In this document: piece after piece, positions 21,815 through 33,770 of the stretch | How the letters are laid out: each line of letters begins with the position of its first letter | Numbering within the stretch: position 1 is the stretch's first letter | From: Synura sp. LO234KE | Lineage: Eukaryota; Sar; Synurophyceae; Synurales; Mallomonadaceae | DNA: 38,439 bases | NCBI GenBank assembly: GCA_015143735.1 | Contig: VKHC01000005.1 | Location: 1-38,439 of the forward strand | Direction of reading: 5' to 3' | Position numbers and translations under genes: made by a program | The notes under the pieces: generated by a model | The model's database searches: none | What the model was told of the DNA's origin: nothing | The model's input: only the letters and a program-made list of their open reading frames with translations

Positions 21815-23353
21815 TCCAGGCACTGAGCGAAGTTGAAGCCTGAAGTAGTAGAGGTTCGTAAATGCAAAATCTCAGAAGTTCTACCGAAGCAATTTGCAAA
21901 AAGTTTAGATTCTGAGTTAAGTTCCGATGTGCTCGAAACCTAGTACATGGTTGCATAATATAACGTTGGTGAGGCCGAAATCCTGTTCCGGGAAGGGTTG
22001 ACGAGAAAACTTGAAACTTTTACCGCTGTCGGGATTGAGTTGACAGGAGGCCTGGAGTTCGTCGGAAACCTAATGATTATTGTCACGAGGTGAGCAGAAA
22101 TGTAAGAAGCGCGGGGCACCAGCAGAAAATATCTACCCCCGTGAAGAACCAAGAGGTGAGTCTCGAGTAGAGATACTTACTCCTTTCACTCCAGAATTAA
22201 TTAATAGCATCATCGTAGTACCCTCTTGGCATTTTGGCCCACTTCTATACGGATTCTTCCATTGACTACATAATCTTCTAAATTTCCTGCTTATCCTTGT
22301 GGTTTCTCGTCTTATTTTTTCCGCAATAGGTGTTGCTGCTATTGTATGTACCCTGAGAACTTCTCCAAATGACCAAAATGTTAACCAAATCTTAACCACG
22401 GAACTGCAGTCATTTTTTACTCCTAATTTTTGTGTCGACCTAATTCTTCTTCACCTGGCGTGCAAATCTTAGACACTTCCCTCGGACTCACTATTGCATG
22501 AAACCTCAGCTGGGTAAGCAAGAAAAATAAAATTTTCGCGTGTAAAAGTGGTTCAACTAAGGAGAATTGAAATCCAAAGATAATAATCCTCACTGGAATC
22601 AGATTCTCTCTTTTCTCCTCTAATATGGCATGAGTACGATTTACTTCACAGAAACTCTCCGACCTTTCTGTACTCCCTTTCTTACCATGCCCAACTACTT
22701 TGGTCAAGGTGGTATTTGTTCACCAGAGTGACCACGACTTCATGTGTTCGGTCGACTTACTTTCTTTTATCTCTCGGCTCGTTCACAGTATAACTTCTTT
22801 TGCCATCTCTACTATTGAGCTCGTGCTCCCCGCTCTGCAGTATCAAATTGTCGGCAAGACGCTCCACTGGCCATTGTCTTCATACCGACTCCAGACAAGA
22901 ACACACAATATCCAGCTGTAGTATCATCACTGATCGACCTCCAATTGCATGTTGTCATCTTTCCTACATCGCAAATCCCAAAAGTGGGCATTCCATATGA
23001 CGCACACCCCTGTCCCTCTTGGTCTGTAGCAGCTTGATTTTACGCTCCTTGGAAATCGCCCCGAAAATCTCATAGTTAATTACGGGAGAGTGGTTGGAGT
23101 CAGATCGCCAAGGGGGAAAGCCTGATGATATTTTTCTTGTGAACAACTCCCGATAAATTAGAAGCAAGACGCTCGCAGCGTCTCCACACTTAGTTCATCA
23201 TATCTAGATTCTTCACGATCGTACGACCGTGATACGCTGCCCTTGCACCCACATTTAGATGCGGCGCACTAGGTCTTGTCTCCTGCCCATCTGTAGATCA
23301 GACAGAAGGGTTCATTATCGTAATCAACGTGTTCGTCTACTCGAATTCTCTCT
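21815..23353. repeat. 1.5-kb duplicated unit, copy 1
   Basis: Aligns over its whole length with 23715-25326 in the same orientation. Shared landmarks include aatgtaagaagcgcggggca, a long block from about 22590 to 23180, and the end tactcgaattctctct. Small indels and substitutions separate the copies. Both contain a decayed copia-type RNase H fragment. Confidence 0.85.
22812..23000 (-). pseudogene. Ty1/copia RNase H remnant (copy 1)
   Basis: One minus-strand frame reads PTFGICDVGKMTT, then NWRSISDDTTAGYCVFLSG, then a shortened tail ending in TAG. This follows the copia pattern in which an Asp-bearing strand is followed by D-RS-SGY-FL and then a TAEAEY-like segment, here FDTAERGAR. The flanking sequence in this frame is broken, so it is a relic. 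Confidence 0.6.
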
Positions 23354-23714
23354 TACATCTGTGTACCAAAATCCGTATTAAAGTGTGGATATTTTAGGAA
23401 AATATGTTGGGGAAAAAAGTATACGGTAAAAGTACCGTACTTTAAATAAACTAGTTAGTTTAGATTTTAGTAGTAGCTGGAAGTTTTTCTACAAAAAACT
23501 CTAGCTTTACCGCAAAAACTTTAGTATCCGCTAAAGTAGAGCAGAATATTCCTAAAGTGCGGCTATGCTTTAATTGACCAACTCACAGTAGATTTGCCTA
23601 AAGGTAGAAATTTTGTTACTAGTTGTTGGTGCACAATTTTAATTTGAAATGATACATATTACACGGAGACATTTGCTATTTCGCGCCGCGGCAAAGTTTT
23701 ATTTTGGCTGAAGC
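23354..23714. other. Spacer between the two 1.5-kb units
   Basis: AT-rich. It holds a series of aaagta/actttag words, such as agtaccgtactttaaataaac, that look like a degenerate tandem array. No gene was seen. Confidence 0.45.
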
Positions 23715-25326
23715 TAATCATTCTGCAGTGGCTTTAGAAGATAATCACTCTGAAGTAGTAAAAGTTGGCATATGGAGTATATCAGGAGTTTTTCCGAAGC
23801 AACTTGCAAAATTTTTAGATTCAGTGTTAAGTTCCAATGTGCTCGAAACCTCTAGTAAATGGTTGCATAATATTTGGTTGGCCTAATTCCGGTTTCGGGA
23901 AGGGTTGACGAGAAAACTAGAAACTTTTACCGCTGTCGGGATTGAGTGGACAGGAGGGCTGGAGTTCGTCGAAAATCTAATAATTATTATGACGAGGTGG
24001 GTAGAAATGTAAGAAGCGCGGGGCACCAACCGAAAATATCTACCTTTAGATAAACCAAGTGGAAAAGTGCCAGAGCGGAGTAGAGGGAACAGAATGACAT
24101 ACTTACTTCACTCCAGAATTAATTAATATCATCATCGTCCCCACTTCGCATTCTTGGCATTCTTCCTTGCTGATTGTTCAATTGACAAGAAAATCTTCTT
24201 AATTTCCTGCTTATCATATTGTAGATACTCGTCTAACTTTTCCCCGCAACTGATCTTGTGACTATTGCACGAATCCTGAGCATTTCCTCGATTACTGACC
24301 AAAATGTCTGAATAGTTAAATAGCCAACCAAGTATTTACCACTGCAGTCGTTTTTCAAACTTATTCTTTATGCATCGACGTCACTGGCGTGCAAATCATA
24401 GACGCTTCACTCTGGCTGTGGCTCACTATCACACGTAATCTCAGTGGGGCAACCAAGAATAAGAAAGTTTCCGCGTATAAAAGTGGTTTAGAGTATAGAG
24501 ATCCGATAATCTTGACTCTTTTAGTATTTTTGATGACAATCTCATTCTCTCTTTTCTCCTCTAATATGGCATGAGTACGATTTACTTCACAGAAACTCTC
24601 CGACCTTTCTGTATTCCCTTTCTTACCATGTTCTACGACTATTGGTCAAGGTGGTATTTGTTCAGCAGAGTGACCACGACTTCACGTGTTCGGTCTACTT
24701 ACTTTCTTTTATCTCTCGGCTCGTTCACAGTATAACTTCTTTTACCATCTCTACTATTGAGCTCGTGCAGTATCAAATTGTCGGCAACACGTTCCACTGG
24801 CCATTGTCTTCATACCGACTCCAGACAAGAACACACAATATCCAGCTGTAGCATCATCACTGATCAACCTGCGATTGCATGTTGTCACCTTTCCTACATC
24901 GCAAATCCCAAAAGTGGGTATTCCATATGACGCACACCCCTGTCCCTCTTGGTCTGTAGCAACTTGATTTTACGCTCCTTGGAAATCGTCCCGAAAATCT
25001 CATAGTTAATTACGGGAGAGTGGTTGGAGTCAGATCGCCAAGGGGGGGGAAAGCCTGATGATATTTTTCTTGTGAACAACTCCCGATAAATTAGAAGCAA
25101 GCACATATCATAAGGACGCTCGCAGCGTCTCCACACTTAGTTCATCATATCTAGATTCTTCTCTCAAACTCGAAGACGGGGATCCGATTGTACGACCGTG
25201 ATACGCTGCCCTTGCACCCACATTTAGATGCGCGCGGCGCATTAGGTCTTGTCTCCTGTCCATCTGTAGATCAGACAGAAGGGTTCATTATCGTAATCAA
25301 CCTGTGCGTCTACTCGAATTCTCTCT
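23715..25326. repeat. 1.5-kb duplicated unit, copy 2
   Basis: Partner of 21815-23353. It differs by indels, for example a 12-13 base loss at the copia remnant and an 18-20 base gain near 25100. The left boundary is fuzzy because similarity fades gradually above 23715. Confidence 0.85.
24752..24930 (-). pseudogene. Ty1/copia RNase H remnant (copy 2)
   Basis: Same remnant as at 22812-23000, with a short internal deletion removing part of the TAEAEY-like segment. It shows the fragment was present before the 1.5-kb unit was duplicated. Confidence 0.55.
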
Positions 25327-25510
25327 AAATTGGTTTTCAAATTTATCTTGGCCCAGCTCGGCAAACCAGTCTTCTAGTACGCTATTTTCATCATCTTGTC
25401 TCATTGACACATTTGGGAAAAAATGGGTCTAATAATTTGGAAGTAGTTATTTACAACATAGATCTGAGCAACTACTACGTGATAAGCAACTTATAAGAAC
25501 GCTAAACGCT

Positions 25511-25979
25511 TTAGTATTGAGAGTTCATGAAGTGTCGCTTAGCTGCTCTGTCGAGCTCATCCATTCGATCTTGAAGAGTCAAATCTCGATTCATCTTTAT
25601 CTTTTTCCCTGTTATTATGCTTCTTGGACAATCTTCATTATCATCGGAGTCACTATTAGAACTATTGCATTCTGAGGATGAGGACGATCGCTTCGACTTC
25701 TTTTCTTTTGAGGCGTGCTTTCGTTTCTAAAGAAAAAATCCGTTGTGAACTCTTTTCCATTAGAGGTATTGATAGCAAGTAACCTTTTCTGATTTCTTTT
25801 TTTCTTTTTTCTTTTCTTTCTTTTTTCCCTTCTTTTTGCGCTTCACATCCTAAAAATCCGCGAAATAACGTTCGGTAACTATCTCAACAGGACAAATGAT
25901 AGTTTTCATCATGGTTCATTACTTCTAATTCAATTGAATTATCGGAAGCCGTTCTGGGGCGGTCCCGTTCTATAAACAT
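25511..25979 (-). CDS. Small Lys/Ser-rich protein (112 residues, three exons)
   Basis: Exons 25979-25923 (19 codons), 25849-25784 (22 codons) and 25726-25511 (71 codons plus TAA) join in phase 0 across a 73-nt and a 57-nt intron, with gtaatg and gttact donors and ttttag/ctttag acceptors. The protein starts MFIERDRPRTASDNSIELE, continues with an almost pure Lys/Glu run, then a Ser-rich acidic stretch. It ends with PRSIITGKKIKM and a charged helix. The ITGKKIK-type C-terminus together with Lys/Ser-rich repeats resembles small nuclear or splicing-associated eukaryotic proteins, but I cannot name the family. No exon is long enough to appear as an ordinary ORF. Confidence 0.68.
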
Positions 25980-26452
25980 GAAGGCAAATAAAGTGCCCGC
26001 GGTTCACCGATTTCCGGTTCGCCATGCGGGCCTACTAATTACTCTCTTTTAAGTTTTTCGTATATTTAAATGAGAATTACTTCTGTGTCCTGAGCTGATC
26101 TCGCCATCCTCAAGCTCTAATTTCTCAATTATTGGACGATTTTCCATCCTGTACTATAATTGAGAATTTTCTGGATCACACGGCTCATCACCACATTTAA
26201 TCAAATCATCTGTGATGAGGTGAGGTTTTATTAACACGTGCCAATAAAATTCGATTTCCAAGATATGCCGTAAGCTTTCACCATAATCCAAATATTTTTA
26301 GAAATAATCTGAGAATCTGGATGTTATTGATTGTTTGATATCGTCCAATATTTACGCCGTGGAAGAATATTTCTTGTTAGTTTTTCATGGGTATACAAAG
26401 TCTTCTGTGTATACCATTATAGTAACAGCGAAGTGACAAAGTTCCAATTGTT
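25980..26452. promoter_or_regulatory. Divergent intergenic region (Lys/Ser-rich gene / PIG-V)
   Basis: 473 bp between two divergent starts. Near 26000-26037, GCCCGC and GCGGGC flank ggttcaccgatttccggttcgccat, giving a 6-bp hairpin arm with two ggttc-c words inside. No other element was identified. Confidence 0.4.
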
Positions 26453-28125
26453 ATGGCACTCAAATTTTTTGTTTATGCGGTAGCAGTTCGTGTAGCATAC
26501 TGCGTTCTATCCGTCATTCTGGATTCATTTTTTGTTGACCATGAGGCGTCTGGTGTGGAAACACTGAAATTAGGATACCAAAGTGATACAAGGTTGATAT
26601 TGCTAAGGCCATTCACAAAATGGGATTCGGCTCATATTATAAGTATTGCTCAAAATTATTATAAGCGAGAAACTTCGTTTGCATTCTTTCCGTTATATCC
26701 GGCGCAGATCCGCAATGCTTGTTTAATGTTCAGTTTGGGGCGGTTCAAATGCTTAGAAGAGCACTTTGTTATATCTGGATTACTTCTTAATATTCTGTTT
26801 TTTTCGATTGCGAGTAATAGTCTCCTTAAAATCGCCACGGGATTTAATGCACCAACAAATCAAGTACGAGCAGCATTTTTCTGTTTTTGCTTTAATCCTG
26901 CTGGAATATTTTTTACCACAATATATACCGAGTCTACTTTTGCAAAGTTCGGTTTCATGGGAATACGGGCGATATCCTCAAATTCGGCCATTTCGTTGTT
27001 AATTTGTTATATTTTGTTTACATGTGCTTCATTTACTCGATCTAATGGAATCTTGAATGTCATTTTCACATCGTGGCAAATTCTGGTGGTGTTGAACAAC
27101 AATTTAATGAACGCTAAAGGTGCTCGATGGTTCCTAGCCTCAATGCAAGTGCTAGCATTATTCATGATGTCCATAGCCATATGTTTGCCTTTCTGGATAC
27201 ATAACGAAACCTCGCGAATTCCATTTTGCACGATAGGAAACAATCATCAATTACCTATATGTCAACAAGTTATCTTCGAGGGCAGTAGAAACGCATGCTG
27301 CTCTACTACCCCCAAATATGTACAGAGGTTCGCTAATGTGTATGCGTGGGTACAACGTGTGCACTGGAATGTGGGTTTCCTCCATCAATATCAGATTCGT
27401 CAACTACCCAACTTTATCCTATCCACTCCAATCGTCTTGTTGGCCAGTCACTGCATTTTTTATGAGATATATAGAGCGATGAAGGTGTATACCGCTCACC
27501 GTAGCGTCTTAACCTGCACCCGGGATAGGGCGGTGTGCGGGGGTGCGAGGGTTTCAAGGGACGTTATTTCAGTGAAGGGGAAGTTTTTGTGGAAGGATGT
27601 AACGGACTTTGTTGGGTACATGATTATGAGGCCAGAGACACCTCATCTGATTCATTTATCCGGTGAGCATTGTTTGAAGGGTAACCTTAGGAGACTTTAC
27701 CACCGTTCGCCAAGCCTTTCACCCCTCCCACGACGCCACTCATAGGACGACGCTCTGCACTAGTAATTCATTCCAGTCCTTTTCACTTTCTATTTCTCGG
27801 ATGTCCCTTGATCATCCACTCACAGCTATCCGCCACTAATTCAGGTTTATTCGATATATGAAATTATGGCACTCACCGCTACCCCTTATCCCATGCAGCC
27901 TTGCTTGCTTTAGGCATGTTCGTCGCCCATGTCCAAGTCACCACTCGTCTACTGTGCTCCTCCTGCCCTATCCTCTACCTACACATGGCACGGATTCTGA
28001 CGCAAGAGTTGGAGGGGTGGAGCCCGACAGGCCGGAGGGCGCTTCAACGGGTGTTTGTGGGGTATCTTGTGGTCTATAACGTTCTAGGAACCGCCCTACA
28101 CGTCAACTTTTATCCATGGACCTGA
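26453..28125 (+). CDS. PIGV: GPI mannosyltransferase 2 (PIG-V), two exons, ~478 residues
   Basis: PIG-V is a multi-span ER membrane enzyme that adds the second mannose to the GPI-anchor precursor from dolichol-phosphate-mannose. Exon 1 (26453-27662) ends in phase 1 at G|gtgagc. Exon 2 (27899-28125, TGA) begins after ccatgcag and restores the frame. Family motifs in order: FTKWDSAHIISIAQ in the first lumenal loop, AFFPLYP, FNPAGIFFTTIYTES, FTRSNGILN, VHWNVGFLHQYQIRQLPNF, then in exon 2 HVQVTTRLLCSSCP and the terminal NFYPWT. Many hydrophobic segments are visible. Length matches the family (about 450-500). The intron of 236 nt is long for this window. The start is the only ATG before the first membrane segment. 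Confidence 0.93.
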
Positions 28126-30697
28126 CTTGTCGGTTAACAATAACATAAACATAGGACATGTGACACAATTCTTTAAGTGCAATTATCCGGATGCGTCTTA
28201 AATTTCTGGTTTTGCTGGTGATAACAACAAGCTGCTAGCGAGATACTCTTAAATTGCTTTGAAATTCTAGCAGCCAATAGCAAGTACATCGGTGCACCTT
28301 TTGCCAACTGTAGCAATCCATTTTTAAGATCTTTCGCAAATTATTTAATGCTGCCAGATACATCCCGGGCTTTGCGACGAAAAGTACCTTTATTGAAATA
28401 TCACCACCTGCCTTTAAAATTTCGCATCGCCACACCATGTGGTACTGGTGCGGCGCTGCAATATATATAATTAATCTGGTTCCTTAGAAAATTTACCATC
28501 ATTCTCAGGTTTCTTAATCGTTTTATTAAACATAAGGATATTTAGTTTTAGCCTTCAATTAACTTTCTAATCCTCAACGTTCGTGCACTCAAAAGTATTT
28601 CGAAAGATTTGGAGAATAAAATTATTTCGCAAGTATTTTTCTTCATTTGCTAACACTTATCTCTCGAAACATTTGCACTTTTAATGGCGATAGTTACAAG
28701 AATATGAACCACCAGTGCACCACTAATTGCGTGGAAAAATATTGTATTTGTCGAATGAAAAAATAACGCCGAAATAAACCATTGGGCTGGGACGAGGTAA
28801 TAATATCAGTTGTTCTAATCCAGCTTCTAGATTTCTTTTGTTTCGATCTTATTTGATTGTATTTAGAAGTTTAGAATCTGTCAGAAGGTTGGGTCGGGTA
28901 AGTTTACTTGAAATATATTTTTATGCTGCCTTAAGCCAAGTAGAAATTTAGTGAAGCGAGCGACCTGTGGTATTTTCATGTTTGGAGCTCAATATTTCTG
29001 ACGTATCTGTTACCTTGTGGGAGGGTAATTCCTTTTGACTGTATCGGTATGTGAAACAATTGCCCCCGATTTACGCGTGCGATAACATATATGTTTAGTA
29101 TTGAGCGAGCTTAGATCCAAATATCAAAATGCTAGAAGCAACACAATTTGAATTCTTTTTTTTTCTGCATGATAGCGGCTGCAGACTGCTTTGATAGTAT
29201 GCATTGAAGGAAAAGTTTTGAAGTACTAAAGCATATATTGCTTTCTTCTACTACGGCGTTTTAGCGACCTCTTTTGCTTTTTCTCTTAGTGTTAGAAGTG
29301 CGTTGTACTAATCTATAATTAGACAGCATGTACAAAGTAAATTGTTTCTGTCGACAGTATCCGTTGTATAGGTACTATTATATTATTCTTATTGGCAGTA
29401 GTAGCGAACTACTACCCGTACTCTCCTTGCAAAATGGCATCTAGCGACTTCATGCGATGATTAAGAAACACTTTGGGGGTGTGCAATTTTTAGCTTCAAT
29501 TTTTCGCAATCATAGCATGAGTGTAGGACAACAAACATAAATATTGTAGAAAGAGGTGGTAGATGCTGTGTTAGCATAAGGTTATCGACCCTTTCTTATT
29601 GGAATCCCTGGTGTCATTTAAACAATGGACGATAGCAACTCTGATAGTATTGAATGTCGTAGAAATAAATGAATTTTGACTTAAAAAAAAATAAGATAGA
29701 GTGCAAATATTTTGAATCTCTATTATGATGTGAAAATGTAAGAAAGAGAGCAGATTGAATTCTCCGTCCATTACATTCTTTTAAGAATAAAGAGAGAAAA
29801 TATTAGAGCTTCTGTATTTATTAGAGGATGAAACCTCAATCCTTACTGAAGCAAATCAAAACTCATATTAAGAGAAAAATAACGATTCTCCCTTCAATTC
29901 ATTAGAGTTTATTTAAGTTTTTGGTATCCACAAGCGAACTTCAACTACGAGAGTTAGTTCAGGATATGTTGTTCAGAAAGAGTGTCAGTCTAGTGTCCGC
30001 AACAGAGAAGCGACAAGGTGCAGCTCCCATGTTGCAGGATTGATGTAGGTACTCATCGGAATTCTGAGTGACCTGAAGAATTAGTGTCAAGGAAAAACAG
30101 GCACACTTCTCCGGGAGCTTCCATCGACGTGCATGAAGTTCAAACAAGAATGAGTTTGTTAAAAAAGAGTGTGTTAAGAAAGTTTGTCTTAAAATTTGTT
30201 AACTAGAATTGGTCACCTACTGGTTAAGCCCACTTGGCTTCCGAAGGTGATTTCAGAGTAAAAGTAACTCAGATTCCACCTTCTCCATTATGAGACTAAT
30301 GAATAGGGATAGAAAAAGATAAATGGTTGTGCCTGTATCGGTAATAAACGTTTATTATGATATTAGGCTATCTACATATCAAATGAAAAATGAAGGATGA
30401 AGGCTGAATGAAGGCAGTGTTAATATTGGATTGTGCTTGCCATTTGGTACCTAGGGCAGTGGTTCTTTAGGTGGGGGTGCGGGTTTTTCCCTCATTTTGA
30501 TTTGTCTCTTTTGACTTTTCTACTACCCACACTAATTAGCTATTAAGATTTTCGGTAAATTGGATTGTCAAGTCATGGACACGATACATGAATCAATCTA
30601 AAACAAATTTGGTCTGTTGACTAACGCAACGATTTTATTGTATTCTATTGTTTATCGCTTCCCTCGAAGGAACCCATCAATTATATGATTCGAGCTT
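28126..30697. other. Long AT-rich intergenic region
   Basis: About 2.6 kb without a gene I can support. Open frames are short and unpaired with splice sites. No strong repeat was noticed. Confidence 0.5.
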
Positions 30698-31852
30698 ATG
30701 TTCACTCTTCTAATACTTGCTTGCGGTGTACTTTCCGGAAACGTTCTTGTTTCCAGCACAATTGCAGATACAAATGAGAGTATGAGCAATATCACTGTAA
30801 AATTGAATGAAATATCTGCACTGCTTATCCTCCAGAACGAGAATTCAAGTAAAACAAGCTCTTCTGACTGCAGGAGTTGCTTTTTTTCGAATTGCTACGA
30901 GGATATTACAAAGGGCTTGCCTGTGTATGTGAGGTTCATCGATCATATCGCTGATCGGTTTGGGAATAATCTTGGCTGGCTTATGAATGACTATGCTTGT
31001 GCGCACGTATCCGGTGCTCATTTTATTCTTATAGGATCACGATCTAATGAATCCCTCTTAGGTTATTTCCCTAATATTCTTCCTCATCATAATCCTGCAA
31101 CTAATATAAACGATGCAATTGAAATCGCTATGAAAACTTGCAAAAATACCGGATATGAGTGGGAAAATTTCGGTAGTGAGGCGTTATTGAATTCATCTGC
31201 TATTCAATTGGTTCGTGACCTTGTTCACCGTGCAGTTACTAGTCTTGCTGAGAATTTAATGGCGCTTGGCCGCTTGCAGCATTCTAATAAAGTGCTGTAC
31301 ACAACTTTGATGGACAGCGATCCGGAGCAATCATATTCGGTGGTCAGTGAGGCTACAATTCATTATCGTTGTTCCAATAATATTTTTCATCAATCGATGG
31401 GTCTACTTCCATTTCCAACCATTATCTCTGTTCTTCCGAAAGAGCCGAAGTCGATATACATACACACAGAGGGTACTCGTAAGGAACATCTGTGCTCTCA
31501 CGTCATTCGAACCCTTTTCGAAGATGTGTCAGACGCGTTCCCAAATGCACTTGTCGTTGTATTTGAAAACGAAAATGTCTATGCGACGATGTATAATTTC
31601 ATACATGCGGATACCCTTATCTGCTCCGCGAGCACGTTTTGCTTGCACGTTGCTCTTGGTAAAGTAAGGGGAAAAGTTTATATTCCGCCAAAATTTTACG
31701 GTGGGAAAACTCACTTTGCATATCAAGACTGGAATTATTTCGATTTTATACCAAGAATATTTTGGCCTGAGAATGTTATTAAAACAGCGGCTGGTCGAAA
31801 GTACTTGATAAATGCACTGCGAAATCTCACAATATATTTGCAAGACGGCTGA
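30698..31852 (+). CDS. Putative secretory-pathway glycosyltransferase, single exon (384 residues)
   Basis: Starts with a signal peptide or signal anchor (MFTLLILACGVLSGNVL), followed by a Ser/Asn-rich stem and a Cys cluster (about 57-67). The motifs fit a fucosyltransferase-like GT-B fold: DRFGNNLGWLMNDYACA near the start of the catalytic region (compare GFGNxLF), TIHYRCSNNIF with MGLLPFPTI in the middle, and TLICSASTFCLHVALGK near the end, where such enzymes bind the nucleotide sugar. Several N-x-S/T sequons suggest passage through the ER. It would act in the Golgi or ER lumen. Donor and acceptor are unknown. It is unusual here in having no intron. The stop is TGA at 31850-31852. Confidence 0.65.
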   Translation: MFTLLILACGVLSGNVLVSSTIADTNESMSNITVKLNEISALLILQNENSSKTSSSDCRSCFFSNCYEDITKGLPVYVRFIDHIADRFGNNLGWLMNDYACAHVSGAHFILIGSRSNESLLGYFPNILPHHNPATNINDAIEIAMKTCKNTGYEWENFGSEALLNSSAIQLVRDLVHRAVTSLAENLMALGRLQHSNKVLYTTLMDSDPEQSYSVVSEATIHYRCSNNIFHQSMGLLPFPTIISVLPKEPKSIYIHTEGTRKEHLCSHVIRTLFEDVSDAFPNALVVVFENENVYATMYNFIHADTLICSASTFCLHVALGKVRGKVYIPPKFYGGKTHFAYQDWNYFDFIPRIFWPENVIKTAAGRKYLINALRNLTIYLQDG

Positions 31853-31943
31853 GTAGAATCGTTCTACCACTACTTGTAAGTCGTTTGAAGACAATAGTAA
31901 CTATTTTAAAGAGGATTATGATTTCGTCCTTTCCGTCGTGCAT

Positions 31944-31996
31944 TTGAGAAAATCATACTCTAATTAGTTTTTGAGAAAATCATACTCTAATTAGTT
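31944..31996. repeat. 27-bp tandem duplication
   Basis: Unit ttgagaaaatcatactctaa plus ttagttt is present twice, head to tail, nearly without change, so it is a recent local event. Confidence 0.9.
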
Positions 31997-32160
31997 GTAT
32001 TGGGGAGTATGTAAGAAAGCAAAGCATTCTTGTTAGAGGAGAAAAAAGTAAAACGCCGGGATACCAACAAAACAGCTACGAATGCCGGGAAATCTCACAT
32101 TTTAATAATAACATGTAGGCAGGCAAAGGCAGAAACCACTCAAAATGTCTGCTAATGGAG

Positions 32161-32206
32161 AGCCCCTATGTGCCAACTGGCAAACACCGTGACCGGGTGG
32201 TGGGGG
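32161..32206. repeat. Dispersed hairpin element, diverged copy C
   Basis: Shares cctatgtgccaactggcaa and accgtgaccgggt with copies A and B at matching spacing. The stem is altered to CCCC/GGGG. Confidence 0.55.
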
Positions 32207-32717
32207 TGGGGGGAGGCAGCCGCCTCTGCCCGAAGGCACAGCTGTCAGCCGATGGCTGCCAACTAAGCTTATTATTTTGAGTACTCTGCCTCTCCTTACT
32301 GATTTTAAGTGTTTATTCTTGTTAATTGTATGCTGGAAACCGAAGAATAACTGTCGGGAGGAAATAGAAAATTTCTAATAAGGGCGGGAGTGCGTCAAAT
32401 GTGATTAACTTCTACATCATGGCTGACGCAATTCTTCTTTTTAGGGCAGCTTTATCGCGCGAATGTAATTCTGAAAATCAAATAGTTACTATCTGGCTAT
32501 CATTACAACTAGATTTGAACCGAAGAGTCGACAGAAATCAACAAGGGAAAACGAACTCAACAACTACTCAATAATTTTACTTGATAGAAAAGTGTCAACA
32601 AAGAGCTATCGAGAATATTTGGGTAGTAGGAAGAATGCCGGAAATTCAATAGTTAATTACATAGTCTGAAGGAAAGAACAGGAGGTGAATAACCCCAGCC
32701 AAAAAGACTACGTAGAA

Positions 32718-32772
32718 AAACCACCCTCTATGTACCAAGTGGCGAGTCCCGTGACCGAGTAGAGGGAATTGG
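32718..32772. repeat. Dispersed hairpin element, copy B
   Basis: CCCTCTA (32724-32730) and TAGAGGG (32760-32766) flank a loop almost identical to that of copy A (gtcccgtgaccgag shared). Similarity extends about 7 bases on the left (aaaccac) and fades quickly on the right. Confidence 0.75.
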
Positions 32773-33770
32773 GTAGGAAGAATGAATATCAAAGGGCTAT
32801 TAGTAAGAAAGAGCAAATGAAATAAATACTGCTTGCGCATGTTAAAGAGAAAATGCAATCATAAAAAAGTGTAACGACGGAATAAGTAAGTAATAAGAGT
32901 AATAGTTCAAATTAGTCAGAAAGTATTCAAAATACAATAAATACTGCAGGACGGCTTTTTCGGGTGAAATCTTGCCCGCAGTCATTCAACCGATGTAAGC
33001 AGTGAAGTAAACCACAACTTCTTGGTGCATCAGTAAATTTTACAGAGTTTAACCGTCTGGTGATCCGAACGACCAGATGTTTTGCTTTGGTCGACAGGCT
33101 TCACTTCGGTCAGGTGCTCGCTCAAAATAATGTAAATAGCTACGGTAGCTAGGACGATGCTGGCTATTTGCAATGCGAGGAACTTGCCTGCAGTCTGTCA
33201 AACGATTTAAGCTCTATGGTCTTGATGCCACGGCGCGAAGTGCCTGCTGCATCTTCAATTTGGCACCATTACAATCTGTAACAACAAGACCAGCGAATCT
33301 TATCATTTCTTTCTTTCTTCCCATCGCTTTCATTTCAGACTTAGATTGCTAAGAAGAAGAAAAGAGATGAGAGAGAAATGAACCCGCCGGCTAACCAACA
33401 TGCACCACGTGTACTATCGCCCAAGAAGAAGAAGAAGAATTTCCACACAGATCATCATTTTGCCGTGATTTCTTTGGTTGTTTTGAGCGACCAGGATTTC
33501 GATGATATGGATGATTCACTGTTGATTCATTTTGATGATTCAAAAAGGACGGATTTCAGTTCTGTGTCGTTTAGAAATGATTCTTAGCTACTAGTCTATC
33601 TCCTTTCTTACGCTCCTAGTGAGTACGCCGGTTGCCAAGGAGAGGGTGATTGGATGGTTGTGGTGGTACCTTCGATAGAGCGAGGTTAAGGGCGATTAGG
33701 TTGTTATTACTATTCTGCGTAACTAACACGAAGAAGAATGTGAATCCAATTAAAAACAGTAGTTTCAGTA

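Larger units (their letters stand above)
31853..33600. other. Intergenic region with repeats
   Basis: Contains a 27-bp tandem duplication (31944-31996) and two copies of the dispersed hairpin element (32161-32206 and 32718-32772). A plus-strand frame at 33378-33587 is not supported by motif or context. Confidence 0.5.

Noticed and set aside
22700-22921. Matching plus-strand open frames in the two 1.5-kb units (also 24642-24851)
   Set aside because: They are antisense to the decayed copia remnant, and their similarity follows from the duplication, not from selection on protein.
33378-33587. 69-codon frame with a poly-Lys start and Asp-rich middle
   Set aside because: There is no recognisable domain, no splice partner and no supporting context; it could be chance in A-rich DNA.
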